A DNA stretch of 64,000 bases, from the NCBI GenBank assembly GCA_907163375.1, contig CAJQUW010007815.1, positions 558,001 to 622,000 of the forward strand, in the 5' to 3' direction. This document shows, in pieces, positions 1 through 10,669 of this stretch (the first letter of the stretch is position 1; each line of letters starts with the position of its first letter). The position numbers and the translations under genes are program-made. This DNA is from Prostheceraeus crozeri. Lineage: Eukaryota > Platyhelminthes > Polycladida > Euryleptidae. Below the pieces are notes generated by a model, which made no database searches, was not told the DNA's origin, and saw only the letters and a list, made by a program, of their open reading frames with translations.

Positions 1-545
1 GGCGCTTCGCTTCGCTCGCACCGGATGTCACACCTTCCGAGATTTCAAAAATATCACGTAGTCGAAAATTTACGTAGTCTAAAAAATATCAAAATTTCAC
101 GTAGTCGAAAATTTAGGCAGTCTAAAAATTTCACGTAGTCGAAAATTTAGGTAGTCTAAAAATTTCACGTAGGCGAAAATTTATATAGTCCAAAAGTTTA
201 GGTAGTCTCAAAATTTCGAAAAATTCAAAATTTCGGAAAATTCAAAATCTCAAAATTTACGTAGTCCAAAAATCTACGCAGTCCAAAAATTTACGTAGTC
301 TAAAAATTTACAAAATTTATGTAGTCTTTTCACATTGTCTAAAAATATCAGAATATTGTATTCAAAATATTTATTAAAAAATGGAAACCTCAAAAATGGT
401 AGAAACTTCGAGAATATATCCATCGTTAATAAATGAACGTAGTTCTACTTTAATGGACATTGAAAAGATTAACATTGAAAAACACAAAGATAGAGTTAGG
501 TATATAAAAGATAAGGAAACGCAATTATTATTAAGATTATCACAT
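1..545 (+). repeat. Left terminal inverted repeat of the Polinton
   Basis: The first ~50 bases match the reverse complement of 15465-15514 with few changes. The next ~300 bases are built from short A/T-rich units containing ACGTAGTC plus a run of A. The match continues into the start of the first gene (381 to about 540). The window opens inside the terminal palindrome, so roughly 15 bases of the true left end are probably missing. Confidence 0.9.
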
Positions 546-1067
546 TATGATAAATTAAGAAAAAGATGGTCTAAAGTTAAGAATGTAACACAAGGTATTG
601 GAATATTTTTAACAGTACGTTTAGGTGCTTTAACAATTGTTATATCTTCTGGCGCTCTTTCAATTCCTGTTATTGCTACTGCTTTAACATGTACGGGTGT
701 TTTCACAACTTCGCTTGTTACAATGTTAGATAAATCTTTAATAACTAAGAAACGAAAATCATTAAAAATTAAACATTTACATATTAAAGAAGTTTATGAG
801 AAATTACATTACTACTTTCAAAGAGTATGTGATGATAATGTTATTACGTTACATGAGATTGAAAAATTTGATCAAATACCTAATGAAGTAAATCCAATAT
901 CATTTCAATTACAGTCAGAAAAAGTTAATGACAAGAATAAACAGGATGGAAAAACTTCCATTGAGGAAACTGACAAAGTTTTTTTAGAAGAACTAAAAAC
1001 TTTAAGCGAAACTTTCAGCAAAACTTTATTAAACAAAACTTTAGACGCCAAAGCAATAAAAAAATAA
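381..1067 (+). CDS. Polinton membrane protein, unknown function (228 aa)
   Basis: Intact ORF, one of the few unbroken genes in the element. The first ~65 residues are charged and helical. Residues ~70-115 are strongly hydrophobic and could form one or two membrane spans (QGIGIFLTV..., IPVIATALTC...). The rest is Lys-rich and probably helical. ATG follows TATTAAAAA directly, the same start context as most other genes here. Its 5' end lies inside the left TIR, and a decayed copy of the N-terminus is in the right TIR. A comparable membrane protein occurs in many arthropod Polintons as far as I recall, but I know no tested function. A role in the virion membrane or host interaction is only a guess. 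Confidence 0.7.
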   Translation: METSKMVETSRIYPSLINERSSTLMDIEKINIEKHKDRVRYIKDKETQLLLRLSHYDKLRKRWSKVKNVTQGIGIFLTVRLGALTIVISSGALSIPVIATALTCTGVFTTSLVTMLDKSLITKKRKSLKIKHLHIKEVYEKLHYYFQRVCDDNVITLHEIEKFDQIPNEVNPISFQLQSEKVNDKNKQDGKTSIEETDKVFLEELKTLSETFSKTLLNKTLDAKAIKK

Positions 1068-1188
1068 TTTTTTCAGCAAAATGTTTTTGTTGTATACCAA
1101 TGATACCACAAAATTCAAATAGAATATTTTTTAAAAAAAATTTAAAAAATAATATGAAAAAATATAATATGAAAATATAATATTAAAA

Positions 1189-2003
1189 ATGGATAAAATT
1201 AAAGCTGATAATTTTAAAAGAATAAAACAATTAGAAGAGTTAATAAAAGAAAGAAATATTATGAAAGAAAATCATCTTCAACATAGAATGTATAGAGCTG
1301 GTATTCAATTTGATATGATAGAAAAAATGCAGCAAACCGAGCAAGTAAAAACTGATTTTGAAAAACTATGGAACCATTTAAAAATCTTGAAAAAGAAAGT
1401 ACAAATAGTGGTAAACAAATTAATATAGCAGATCCAGCACACAAAACTATATTAGATGACTATGGATTACTAGAATCAAACATTAATAAGAAATTACCAA
1501 AATCTATGCAATTTAAACATTCTACTTCATTTATAGATGGAAAAACAATACCTAGATTTTATCTAGGACAAAAAGAAATATTTCCACAACCTTTTCGAGG
1601 CTTAATTTTTTCACCAGATAAATCTCCTTTTAGTTTAGATAGAAATTTTGTTGATCTTTTAAGAGGAGCAGATTTAAAAAATTATGCTGTAGAAGATCTC
1701 ATAAAATACAAAGCCATGTTAGATAGAGTTGATGTAGTAAAAACTCTTAAACGCTATAAACAATTAAAAGATTTAGTTTCAACAGGGGTTAAAGTAGGAA
1801 AAGGTTTTAAAACAAAAACAACTGTATTCTTACCAGATGATCCACAAGAATTACTAAATAGATTAAATATTTTAATATCTGCAATAAAAGAAGGACATAA
1901 TTCTAGTTTCAATGAAATTCATGCTATATTGAAAACATTATTAGAAAAGAAGATTATAAATGAAGATGATTATAAAAGTATAGCTGAAATATGTCGTTTT
2001 TAA
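1189..2003 (+). pseudogene. Conserved Polinton protein of unknown function, one frameshift
   Basis: Two overlapping frames (1189-1428 and 1368-2003) form one gene broken by a single-base shift near 1370-1425. The N-terminal part is a charged coiled coil (KRIKQLEELIKERN). The C-terminal part holds a stretch of the type DLLRG...KNYAVEDLIKYKAML and a terminal block FLPDDPQELLNRLNILIS followed by a Glu/Ile-rich helix. Both blocks resemble those of a widespread arthropod Polinton protein carrying a domain of unknown function (DUF8207-like, from memory and unchecked). It sits between the membrane protein and the minor capsid gene. A structural or assembly role is plausible from position only. Confidence 0.6.
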
Positions 2004-2047
2004 TTTTTTTATCAAAAAAATATTTAATAAAATTTTTTTATAAAAAA

Positions 2048-2851
2048 ATGTCATCGAGAGAATTATCATCAGCAGAACTAGAAAAAATCAATAATCATTT
2101 AGAAAATCTAACAGAGATTTTGGGTTCATCAAAATTTAGTACGACGTTAAAAATTATAACAACTACTTCATCACACACTTGTAATTTAGAACCCATTCTA
2201 CATTTGGAACAAAATAAAAATTATCAAAATTGCATTGACTAGTTTCTCTACATTTAACACTATTCAAAATGTTATAAAAGATGTGAATGATCAATTTAGA
2301 TATTCTACTGATAAAGGCAAAACATGGAAAATACAAACTTTTCTTCCTGGTTCTTACGAAGTTGAATCAATATAAAATGAAAGTAAGAAACATTTAGGTG
2401 TAGCATTTAAAGATAGAAACAATTACATTTTGCAGTTGAACCGGCAATTAATAAACTTTCTCTTACTTTAGACGAAGATCATCAAGTTGATTTTAATCAT
2501 GATAGATCATTATCAAAACTTTTAGGATTTGATAAGCAAACCTATAGTCAAGGTTATCATTTAGGTGAGAAGATTCCAAAAATAACTGAAATAAATTCAA
2601 TTGTTGTACATTGTGACATTATTGAAGGAGGATATATAAATGATAAATTGTCAAAATTAATATTCAGTTTTCCAGCTTTTACTGTACCCATTGGCTATAG
2701 ATTAAATGTATTTCCACAAACATTAATATATTTCCCTATTACAAGAAAAACTATTAACAGCATTAACATTAGAATCACTGATGAGAAAGGACAAGAAATA
2801 AATTTTGGAGGTGAAGAGATTATGATAGATCTCTTGGTTAGAGAAGTTTAA
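2048..2851 (+). pseudogene. Probable minor capsid (penton-like) jelly-roll protein, broken
   Basis: ATG at 2048 follows TTATAAAAAA. Three reading-frame pieces follow one another: 2048-2240, 2230-2375 (ends at an in-frame TAA) and 2435-2851, with frameshifts near 2230 and 2435. Visible blocks are FRYSTDKGKTWK, LPGSYEVESI, LLGFDKQTYSQGYH, VVHCDIIEGGYIND, YRLNVFPQTLIYFPIT and a C-terminal INFGGEEIMIDLLVRE. This order of beta-rich blocks in a ~265-residue protein matches the second, smaller capsid protein of Polintons, which is predicted to form pentons. It lies directly upstream of the packaging ATPase, as expected for morphogenesis genes. The assignment is by recognition of the family, not by structure. 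Confidence 0.6.
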
Positions 2852-2875
2852 TTTTCTTAAAAAAATTTATTAAAA

Positions 2876-3674
2876 ATGAGTGAAGAAATTTTTACAAAAT
2901 TATCATTAAATAAAAAAACTTAAATTTGATCATCATCCAAATTTATCTGATAAAGTTTTGTCAGTTATTTGTGGAAGATCAGGATGTGGAAAAACATATT
3001 TATTATTTAAAATTTTAACGACTCCAAATTTTTTGGATTATAATAATCCTATAATTCATACAACAACAGCAGAACAACCCGTCTATCAATTTTTAAAATG
3101 TGGATTTGAAAATAATCTTAAAAAAACAGCAATTGCTTCATTATTCAAAGAATATGAAAAATCTGAAGATGAAGAAGAAATAAGTTCGTGGTGTGAAGAA
3201 GCAGCAAAAAATAATCACTTAGTAGAATCTAATAAAACTAAACACATAAAGATACAATTAATAGATGATAGTGGTAATATGCAAGATCCTAGTAAACTAG
3301 ATAAAACAATGAAACATTGTGTAATTTTTGATGATTGTGTTAATGATAGAAATCAGTCAGTTCAGAGAAATTATTTCACAAAAGGTAGACATAACAACTG
3401 TAGTGTTTTTTATTTAACACAAAGTATGCATTCATTAGATGGAAGTGTTATTAGAAAGAATGCCAATATAATTATACTATTTGAAATAAATGCAAGAAAT
3501 TTATGTGATTTGTTAGGAGATTTATGTATAAGAGATAAAGATGAATGTAAACATTCGTGTAATAATGCATGGTTAAAATATTATGGCTTCATTACAATTA
3601 ATATTGACAAAAAAATACATGATAGAGTTACAGAAAATATTTTTGAATATTTTTTTCTTAAAAATCTTTTATGA
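2876..3674 (+). pseudogene. ATP: Genome-packaging ATPase (A32/FtsK-HerA type), one frameshift
   Basis: The start at 2876 (TTATTAAAAATG) gives 15 residues before a frameshift in an A-run near 2914-2920. The main frame then runs to 3674. Walker A GRSGCGKT is at 2973-2996 and Walker B CVIFDD at 3318-3335, followed by a conserved NCSVFYLTQS strand (sensor-like Gln). This is the motif order of the viral A32 family that pumps DNA into double jelly-roll capsids. Only ~35 bases separate it from the minor capsid gene. Apart from the one indel the protein looks complete, so this is a recent lesion or a homopolymer sequencing error. Confidence 0.9.
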
Positions 3675-3690
3675 AAAAAAATTAACAAAT

Positions 3691-4017
3691 ATGTGGAATG
3701 CGTGCAAGATAGAACATGTACCAGTTTTAAAAGATTAACGTCATCCTACAAATCCTGTAAATACGAAGAAAGAAGTTAAATTTTATTACCATCACAGATA
3801 TATGCAATTTGTTAAAGACTATGAAATAAAAAATGGTACAAAAAGTCATGAAAGAACAAATGATTTTCCACTTTGTTTAAGAAGTTTTAGAGTATTTTTA
3901 GCATACAATAATTAATGGTGGTTAATTAATAAAGATCATTTAACAGTTCATGATTCAAAAACATTGCGACAATTGAATATACATTTATTTATTTCAGATT
4001 TTAGAATAAAATCATAA
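3691..4017 (+). pseudogene. Small ORF of unknown function with two in-frame TAA codons
   Basis: ATG at 3691 follows AACAAAT, and one frame continues to TAA at 4015-4017. It is interrupted by TAA at 3736 and at about 3913. Between them is coding-like sequence (KKEVKFYYHHRYMQFVKDYE, FPLCLRSFRVFLAYNN). Continuity of one frame over 108 codons, with only point stops, indicates a real gene of about 108 residues. I do not recognise it. It lies between the ATPase and polymerase genes on the same strand. Confidence 0.45.
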
Positions 4018-4665
4018 TTTCTTTTTGTATAAAAAATCATAATTTCTTTTGAATAAAAAATCATAATTTTCTTTAAAAAATATGAATTGCAAGATGAATA
4101 AAGGATCGAAACCTGTTATTGATGAACTAATAAAAAACAAATTGTAGAATTTCATGAAGAAATTGCTTCATTGAGGAAACAGAAATGGATTAAAGAAAAC
4201 CAGAAACGTAGTATTAAACGTAGCATTAAAAAACAGAAACGTGGAACAAAAGAAATATTAGAAACTCCTATTGCTGATGTTTTTTTTGATGATAGAATTA
4301 AGGATGAACTTAGTGATGATTTATTCAATTTATCTAATCCGAATGAAATTAAATATGAAAATGTATCTTTTATTAATGTAGTATATGATATGCGGAAACT
4401 TTTAGCAAATGGTAAAATTATTAATTTACTTGGAAAAGTTATTAAAGATCAGGAAAATATAATTCAAAATTTTTACGCAACCTTCTATAATAAAAAATCA
4501 TTTGAAACATGGCTTTCCAATCTGGAAGAGAAATCAGATAGTCATGAATGGATTCTTGCAGGTAATATTGAATATGAAGATTTTGGAATGAAGCTAGTAC
4601 AAAGATTACATAGAGGTGCAGGTATGAAATATAGAATCAAAGAATATTTCGGAGAATATTGTTAT

Positions 4666-5685
4666 CATAGACATCGGATAACATTATTAGGACTAGACTG
4701 GACACAGCTGATTTCCCGTGGCCTTTAAAGCCGTTCGGTAGCGACATGGAAATATTGTTTGTATAAAACAATTATGACAACGAGAGAATTTAAAATTTCG
4801 ATAACCACGTGTCTCTTATCAGCTGAGAGAGAGTAGAGATGAGGAGATATTGCATCGTCCATAATTGCAGACTTAAATACTCCGAATTGCCAACAGCAGA
4901 AGACATTTCATTTCACAGGTAATTGCAAATGAACAGCATATCTTTAATCTCTTGATAATAAAATTTTTTACGTACACACTGTTGTAATAAATCTTTTTTC
5001 ATTGTACTCGGGAAAACTCGCCCTTCGCGCTCACAAGAAATGATGTAAAATAGTGCTTTTTGCCCGAAGTGGCCAGGAAAAATCCCAGTTATTCCGGCTG
5101 CTGCTTATCTTTAGCCGGGACGCTCGAAGTTCACAAAATGATTAATAAGACGCCATATCTCAGTTCTGGTGAATAATCTGTATAAGTGATAGAGTCAGGA
5201 GTAATACCAAACCGATTATGAAGTCCATTTCTGAAAATGTTTTATTTATCTTACTGCCATGTTAATGTCTTTCTGCTTATTTCTTAGTTCGGCTTAAGAA
5301 CATCTATAAAAAATTTTTGCTGGAATCTTTAAGGTTGGTAATAAATTTATCCTCTTGCAATCCACTCGTACAAACACAAGCAAAAGGTTTGGTAGTGTCA
5401 CACTTTTCTCGATTTCATTTTCGATCTATCTTTTCAAAATTGGAGTAATTTCAAGGCACATTATCTTGGATTTTCAAAAGAAAGCATTCTACAGCCAGAA
5501 GAAATTTAATAAAAATTCCGCTAATTTAAAAATTGCGCTAATATTTGTTTACACAAATAGCATAGTAAAACAATTTTTCAGAATTAAAGCCACTCGGTAG
5601 CGACATCCGCTTGTGGCCATCAGCTGATAGTGTATTAAATAGGCGCTGTCCGGTCTAGTCCTAATAATGTTATCCGATGTCTATG
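4666..5685. mobile_element. P-type (THAP transposase superfamily) DNA transposon, non-autonomous, inside pPolB
   Basis: TIRs start CATAGACATCGG at 4666 and end with its complement at 5685. About 39 bases match with one mismatch in the first 38. Perfect 8-bp target duplications ATTGTTAT lie at 4658-4665 and 5686-5693. An 8-bp duplication with CA...TG ends fits P elements and also hAT. A THAP-like exon at 4839-4918 decides for the P superfamily. The catalytic part of the transposase is missing, so it would need a helper. A direct repeat containing TCGGTAGCGACAT occurs near each end (4735-4747 and 5593-5605). Removing the insert and one target copy would leave the flanking polymerase codons in register, so the insertion hit a gene still in frame at that point. 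Confidence 0.88.
4839..4918 (+). pseudogene. First exon of a THAP-domain P transposase (remnant)
   Basis: ATG at 4839 opens MRRYCIVHNCR...LPTADDISFHR-type sequence: Cys-x4-Cys followed by the SFHR block that marks the first half of a THAP C2CH zinc finger. The frame ends at CACAG|GTAATT, a good splice donor at 4919. The Cys-x2-His half and the RNase H-like catalytic domain are not found downstream within the element. In P elements this domain binds the subterminal DNA. Only this exon survives. Confidence 0.7.
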
Positions 5686-8512
5686 ATTGTTATATTCCTT
5701 CTGAAGATTTTTGTTTTATTAAATGTTATAATGTTTTACGAGGTTTTCATGAAGAACAAGGAGAAGTGATGAAATAAATGTTTAATAATTTTTTATATAC
5801 AGAGAAAGCCACATCTAGAACAGGAGTAATGTCAAATTGCAAATTTTCTCAGTTCAATAAATTTTTTGGAGAAAGTGTTCAGTAGTACAGTCCTTCGAAT
5901 CGTCATTTAAATCCTAGAGGAATTGAAACGTTTCATAATTATGTTTATTAGAACTATTTTCACGAAGGTTCAACAATTGGACACTATTATTTAATTGATA
6001 AATCTCAAAAATTAAAAGCTATTAGAGAAATTGAAAATAATTTCAAACCAATATATATAACAGTTACTGATGAAAATCTAACAACGCGTCCATGTAAAAT
6101 CATAACAAAGAAACAAATTGACTATAGTTCAACATATATTTGTGATCTCGAAACTTTTCCTGATCCTAGCTATTCAACAGCTCATCCTATTCCTTATGCT
6201 GTAGGAGCTATTAATTTTAATAAATTTATATGTTGCTTACCGAAACAAAGATTGAAAGAATTAGAAACACGTTTGTTAAGTGATATGATTAAAATTAAAC
6301 AATCAAAAGATGAAGATGAAATTGAAAAACTAAAAAAACAAATTAATGAGTATAATAATTTAACTGAATTAGAATTCAATAAACTTCAAAATTGTGTGAA
6401 AATATTTACGAGAACTGAGGATGATGAATGTCCAATACATCAATTTTTTAAAACTCTTGGAAAATTTAACTATTCGAAAGTAACTTTAATAGCCCACAAT
6501 TCATCAGGTTTTGATTCCTATTTTCCGATAAAAGCTAATTTTGAATTATCTAAACCACCTCTTATAACTTCAAGAGGAATATTAACTGCTTCATTACAAA
6601 ATCCTTATACAACTGAATGTGTTGGTAGATATATTCAAAAATCTTTTAGATTTAAAAACAATATGAAAAAAATTCACCTCGAGGTAAATTAGCACTTCAA
6701 ACTATTATAATGAAATGTAGTTATCAACATGTAAAAACAGGTCTTTCTAAATGGTGTGAGAATTTTAAGATTCCTACCAATGTGTGTAAATTAAATTATG
6801 AAATTGAAGACATAACACGTGAAAATTATAAAGAAAAAGAGAATGAATGGAAACCATATTTAGTTAACGATATTCTTTTTTTAGCTTTTTCTATCTACAA
6901 ATATAATAATGTTATGCGAGATTTAGTTGGTGAAGATATAACTACTAATTTAACATCCTCCGCTTTAACATTAAACGGTTGGATGAAAAGCGCACAAAAT
7001 GACAATATAAATATTCATTCTCATACAGATTTATGGGCTAGAAATTATATTAGAAAATCTGTTAAAGGTGGAAGAGTTTCAGCAAATATAAGAAAATACA
7101 TATCTCCATTTTGTAACATCTTGTTACCAATATTAAGACAGTATCTACCTGGAAGAAATTCAATAGATTTATTGAAACAGTATCGACATTTAAGAGATAA
7201 AACTGAAATTTGTAAAAAAATTTCAAATCAACTACTTGAACAAAAAAATGAATTTCTAATGGCTTTTGATGCAACATCTTTATATCCATCAGCTATGTAT
7301 GATGCAAATTCAGAATATCCTAAATCTGAATCAGCTAGCAAATTTCGTCAAGAAGAAGAACGAGAAATAATATACAAATTTAATACTCAAACATTTAGAC
7401 CTAAAACTGTAATATTTACAGTTGTGTTTCAATATCCGAATGATATGCTTTTCCAACCAGTTCCTATAAAAGATAAAGTTAAAAATCAAAATATCAATTC
7501 TCATGTAAAAATAATCAGGTTTAGAAATGGTCTATGTTATGATGTATTGACTTCTGCAGAGATACAAGAAATTGTTAGATGTGGTGGAAAATCTTACATA
7601 TTAATGATGGCATAATTTATGAAAAAATTATCAAGTATCACCATTTCGAAAATATATTGAAAAACATTTTAATTTCAGAAATAAATATAAAACAAAAGGA
7701 AACACTGTAGGCGATGAGTTAATTAAATTATTGATGAATTCGCTATATGGCAAAACTGTACAAAAAGATATAACCACTAAATATCATTTATGGAATGAAA
7801 GTACACTGAAAAAAATTTTACACAAGAATTAAAAGATTATGAAAAATTAAATGATGAACAATATTTAGCGAAAGTAGAAATGGAAGTTGATGAATTTCTT
7901 AAAGCTAATATTGTAAAAGATGGGAAGACATCATTCATGCCACCACATTTAGGTTATCTTATTCCTTCTCACTCTAGAAGAATCATGAATAACTTTATTT
8001 TAGATATTAATGGTTTCAACGAAAAATACATTCATTATACAGATACCGATAGTATATACATTTCTAATTACTCTTCAATAAATTAGATGCTGCTGGATAT
8101 GTTGGGGGGGGGAATCGTGTCAAGAAAAAATGATTATGGAAATGGTGGAATTATTATTGCAATGTCTATTGCACCTAAAGTAAAATACTGTATTACTGTA
8201 GATGAACAAGGAAGACTTAGCAAAAAGAAAACATTTAAAGGATATCCACAAGATGAAGTAAAAGTAGAAGATTTTCTAAAATTATATTTGGGTAAAACAT
8301 TATCGACTATAGTTAATAAACCATGAAAAAGATCTTTAGAAACTGGAATTAGTATTCCTGATAAAAATAATAATATTGAAGAAAAAAAATTTTCTGGTCA
8401 AATAAATGTTCTTAAACGTCAAGCACCTGATGAAAATGAAATTATGTTACCTTAGAACGGAGAAGATATTCAAGCTGAAATATTTCAAGCAATCTTCGCT
8501 GAGAGTAATTTA

Positions 8513-8545
<33 letters not shown>

Positions 8546-8586
8546 ACGTGGGAATAATATTTTTAAATATGTTTAAAAAAATTATT

Positions 8587-8711
8587 TTATGACTAAAAAT
8601 TATTTTATGACTAAAAATTTCATTACATCTAAAAATTTCATAACATCTAAAAATTTCATTACATCTAAAAATTTTATTACATCTAAAAAAATTATTACAT
8701 ATAAAAATTTA
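8587..8711. repeat. Tandem ~18-bp A/T-rich repeat after pPolB
   Basis: About six degenerate copies of a unit close to TTTCATTACATCTAAAAA lie between the convergent ends of pPolB (plus) and the zinc-finger gene (minus). Position suggests a shared transcription-termination region; no function is proven. Confidence 0.65.
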
Positions 8712-8714
8712 TAA

Positions 8715-9208
8715 TTAATTTATTATAGAACTCACACTGTTTATTATTGGTTTCATATCTTCAATTGTCCGTTTTGCTTCAGCTAATGTAGATTTAGCAT
8801 CAGATATTATTGGTGTTGCTTTTTTAAGGCATTTCTAACGTCATCCATTGAAGCTTTTAAACATTTTAAAGTATCATTATTTGTTAATCTGTTAGGTATT
8901 GCTATACCAAATTTTGCATTTAAATGATTATTTTGAGCTACATGATTATTTTCAGCAACATGATTATTTTGAGATAATTTTTTTTCTAGCTGTATAAAGA
9001 TTTTGTCCTTGTTGAGGTATAAACAAATGTTGTAATTGTTGAATATTTTGAATAGGTTGAATATTTTGATTGGGTTGCATATTTTGTTGAGATTGTTGTT
9101 CCATATGTTTACCGCATGGTGTGTCTTTCATATGAGAATATAGTAACGCTTGATTTATAAAACGCATATTACAAACTTGACAAATTTGATTCATTTCCAA
9201 TTTTCATT
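8715..9208 (-). pseudogene. Zinc-finger, Gln/Asn-rich coiled-coil protein of unknown function
   Basis: Minus-strand gene. The N-terminus (coded about 9194-9120) has a single C2HC/C2H2-like finger: CQVC, 12 residues, H, then C and H in HMKDTPCGKH. A Gln/Asn-rich stretch with repeated QNIQ follows. After a frameshift in an A-run near 8978 the frame gives repeated NNHVA units and AIPNRLTNND, and after another near 8830 a short helical tail. An ATG after TATAAAA at 9208 is one base out of frame with the in-frame ATG at 9194. It is divergent from the fibre gene with ~80 bases between them. DNA binding or a scaffold role could be proposed, but I do not recognise the family. Confidence 0.5.
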
Positions 9209-9287
9209 TTTATATGGGAGAAAAAATTTTATTTTTTATTTTCATCAGAAAAAAATTTTTTATGATATATCTTTTATTGTTTTAAAA
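9209..9287. promoter_or_regulatory. Divergent intergenic promoter region
   Basis: An ~80-base A/T-rich gap between the divergent zinc-finger (minus) and fibre-like (plus) genes. On each strand a short TTTTAAAA or TATAAAA tract touches the ATG. The same start-adjacent tract precedes most genes of the element, so it is a candidate late-type promoter. This is inference from position and repetition. Confidence 0.35.
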
Positions 9288-10206
9288 ATGATGTTACCAA
9301 ATGTTGGTGGAGGTGCATATATCCCGAATAATCGTGAATCAGAAATAGAAATAGAAAATTATATCATGAAAACTGGAGACGTTTTATCTGGTCCATTGCA
9401 TCTTTCTATTCTTCCACAGCAAAATACAGAGTTAACGAATAAACAATATGTTGATACACAAATCAATGACTTAAAAGAAAAATATATAAACGATGTTTTG
9501 GTTCCACTGATGAATGAATTAAAGTTGCCTAAACTTAATGACAAATCATTAAACGAAAAATTATTAAAACTTGATAAAGAGGATAAAGAGCTAGAAGTAA
9601 ATATAGCAAAACTTTTTAAAAAAATTTCAGAACAATCAAAAATTTTAATATTATTTTCTATAAAGTTAAAATCTGCAGTCATCAAAAATAAGCATCAGAT
9701 ACAACTACTGAAAGAACAATTGGAAAATGAATTAGAAAAACTTCCTAAAAAATTTTTAAGCATTTGAATAAGTTGCAAGCTACATTCCAAAAAAGTGTTT
9801 TGATGAACTAAGTTCTAAAATTACTCAACAAATGAAAAAGATGAATAGAATAATAAATGAAGTAAAATCACTTAATCAAAAAGTTGATAAAATGAAAACT
9901 CTTAAAATCAATTAAGAAAATGAATTAAAGAAAAATTATAAAGAAAATAAAGAACAGTTAGATGCTGTTAAAAATCACTTAGATGTTCTTAAAATTAAGT
10001 TGAAGACTCTTAAAACGGATTTATCGATGAATCAGCAGAAAAAGCAAGTTGATAGAAAAGAAATTAAAATACATCACACGCTGCTTAGCGCAATAGAGAA
10101 AGTGCAAAAGCAAATAATAAAGTTACCACGCGTTTGTTGTCCATTCACAAACGTAAATCTTAATCATAAATTAAAATTAAAACCTAAAGATGCCTGTAAT
10201 TTATAA
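9288..10206 (+). pseudogene. Fibre-like coiled-coil protein with a phage tail-fibre type N-terminal motif
   Basis: ATG at 9288 follows GTTTTAAAA. Near residues 25-55 is MKTGDVLSGPLHL ... LTNKQYVDTQI (9366-9462), the pattern 'sGD..sGpL.L...p...l..KqYVd' known from trimeric phage tail fibres and collar-linked spikes. Beyond it lie long heptad-like helices (KLNDKSLNEKLLKLDKEDKE and later blocks) rich in Lys, Leu and Glu. The frame breaks at 9765, shifts near 9790, has a TAA at 9913, then runs to 10206 with a Cys-containing tail (LPRVCCPF). Total about 300 residues. A trimeric attachment fibre or spike shaft is the best reading. The alternative is the plain coiled-coil protein (PC1) described for Polintons. 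Confidence 0.6.
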
Positions 10207-10669
10207 ACACAATCTTAAACATTTTTCATCAAATCAAAACATTGAAAGTGAACCTTCTATGAAATCTGTTTACCGTTATAACCGTGTAAAATCAATCCAA
10301 AAAGAAGGAGATGGTGTAAACAACGGACCTGGAATATTTTCTGGCATCAGTGAGAATATAGGAAGTATCGTTAATGTTATTAAAAATAATAAAAATTTGA
10401 TCACATCTGCTGCAAAAGGAGCTGCTGCTATAGGTAGTACAGCTAGTGCAAAACTAAATGCTGTTAAATCTCAAAACAAATTAAAACAACTAGAAACTAT
10501 TCGTAAACTTAAGAATGATTCTGAAGAACAAAAAAAATTTAAAAAAATTTCAGAGGAAACAAAAAACAAAATTGCTAACATAGCCGCTGAAAATAAACAG
10601 GAGAAGAAATCAATTGAAGAAATAAAAGGTAGTGGAACGCAGTTAGGTACTGGTTTAGCAAAATTCTAA
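10190..10669 (+). CDS. Small basic protein with a hydrophobic/amphipathic segment (159 aa), unknown
   Basis: Intact ORF that overlaps the end of the fibre gene by 17 bases in another frame. Residues ~1-45 are basic. Residues ~50-90 hold a Gly/Ala-rich hydrophobic segment (SENIGSIVNVIKNN..., AAKGAAAIGSTASAKL). The remainder is a charged helix. It ends in IKGSGTQLGTGLAKF, a Gly-Ser-Gly tail that recalls the end of the gene at 12214-12692. By position between fibre and major capsid genes, and by composition, it could be a minor internal or membrane-active virion protein, comparable in role to adenovirus pVI. No homology is claimed. Confidence 0.55.
   Translation: MPVIYKHNLKHFSSNQNIESEPSMKSVYRYNRVKSIQKEGDGVNNGPGIFSGISENIGSIVNVIKNNKNLITSAAKGAAAIGSTASAKLNAVKSQNKLKQLETIRKLKNDSEEQKKFKKISEETKNKIANIAAENKQEKKSIEEIKGSGTQLGTGLAKF

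Larger units (their letters stand above)
4082..8557 (+). pseudogene. POLB: Protein-primed family B DNA polymerase (pPolB), broken and interrupted by a transposon
   Basis: Copies the linear genome from a terminal protein. Exonuclease motifs are visible in order: DLET (6143), AHNSSGFDSYF (about 6495) and YLVND (6857). Polymerase motifs follow: A, DATSLYPS (7268); B, LMNSLYGK (about 7731); C, YTDTDS (8035). A thumb-like IAPKVKYCI block is near 8173. The C-terminus ends in an Asp run encoded by a GAT microsatellite (8514-8545). Breaks include frameshifts near 4145, 6670, 7590, 7810 and 8087, and in-frame stops near 5776, 5884, 5951, 8323 and 8454. A 1020-bp P-type element occupies 4666-5685. All catalytic motifs persist, so inactivation is fairly recent. 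The N-terminal ~190 residues upstream of the insert are basic and may hold the terminal-protein region. Confidence 0.92.

Noticed and set aside
8514-8545. GAT repeat as an unstable regulatory microsatellite
   Set aside because: It lies at the 3' end of pPolB and simply encodes an Asp run; nothing suggests more.
9150-9287. Upstream extension of the fibre ORF
   Set aside because: The extension is Phe/Ile-rich noise across the divergent promoter region; ATG at 9288 has the same TTTTAAAA context as other genes.
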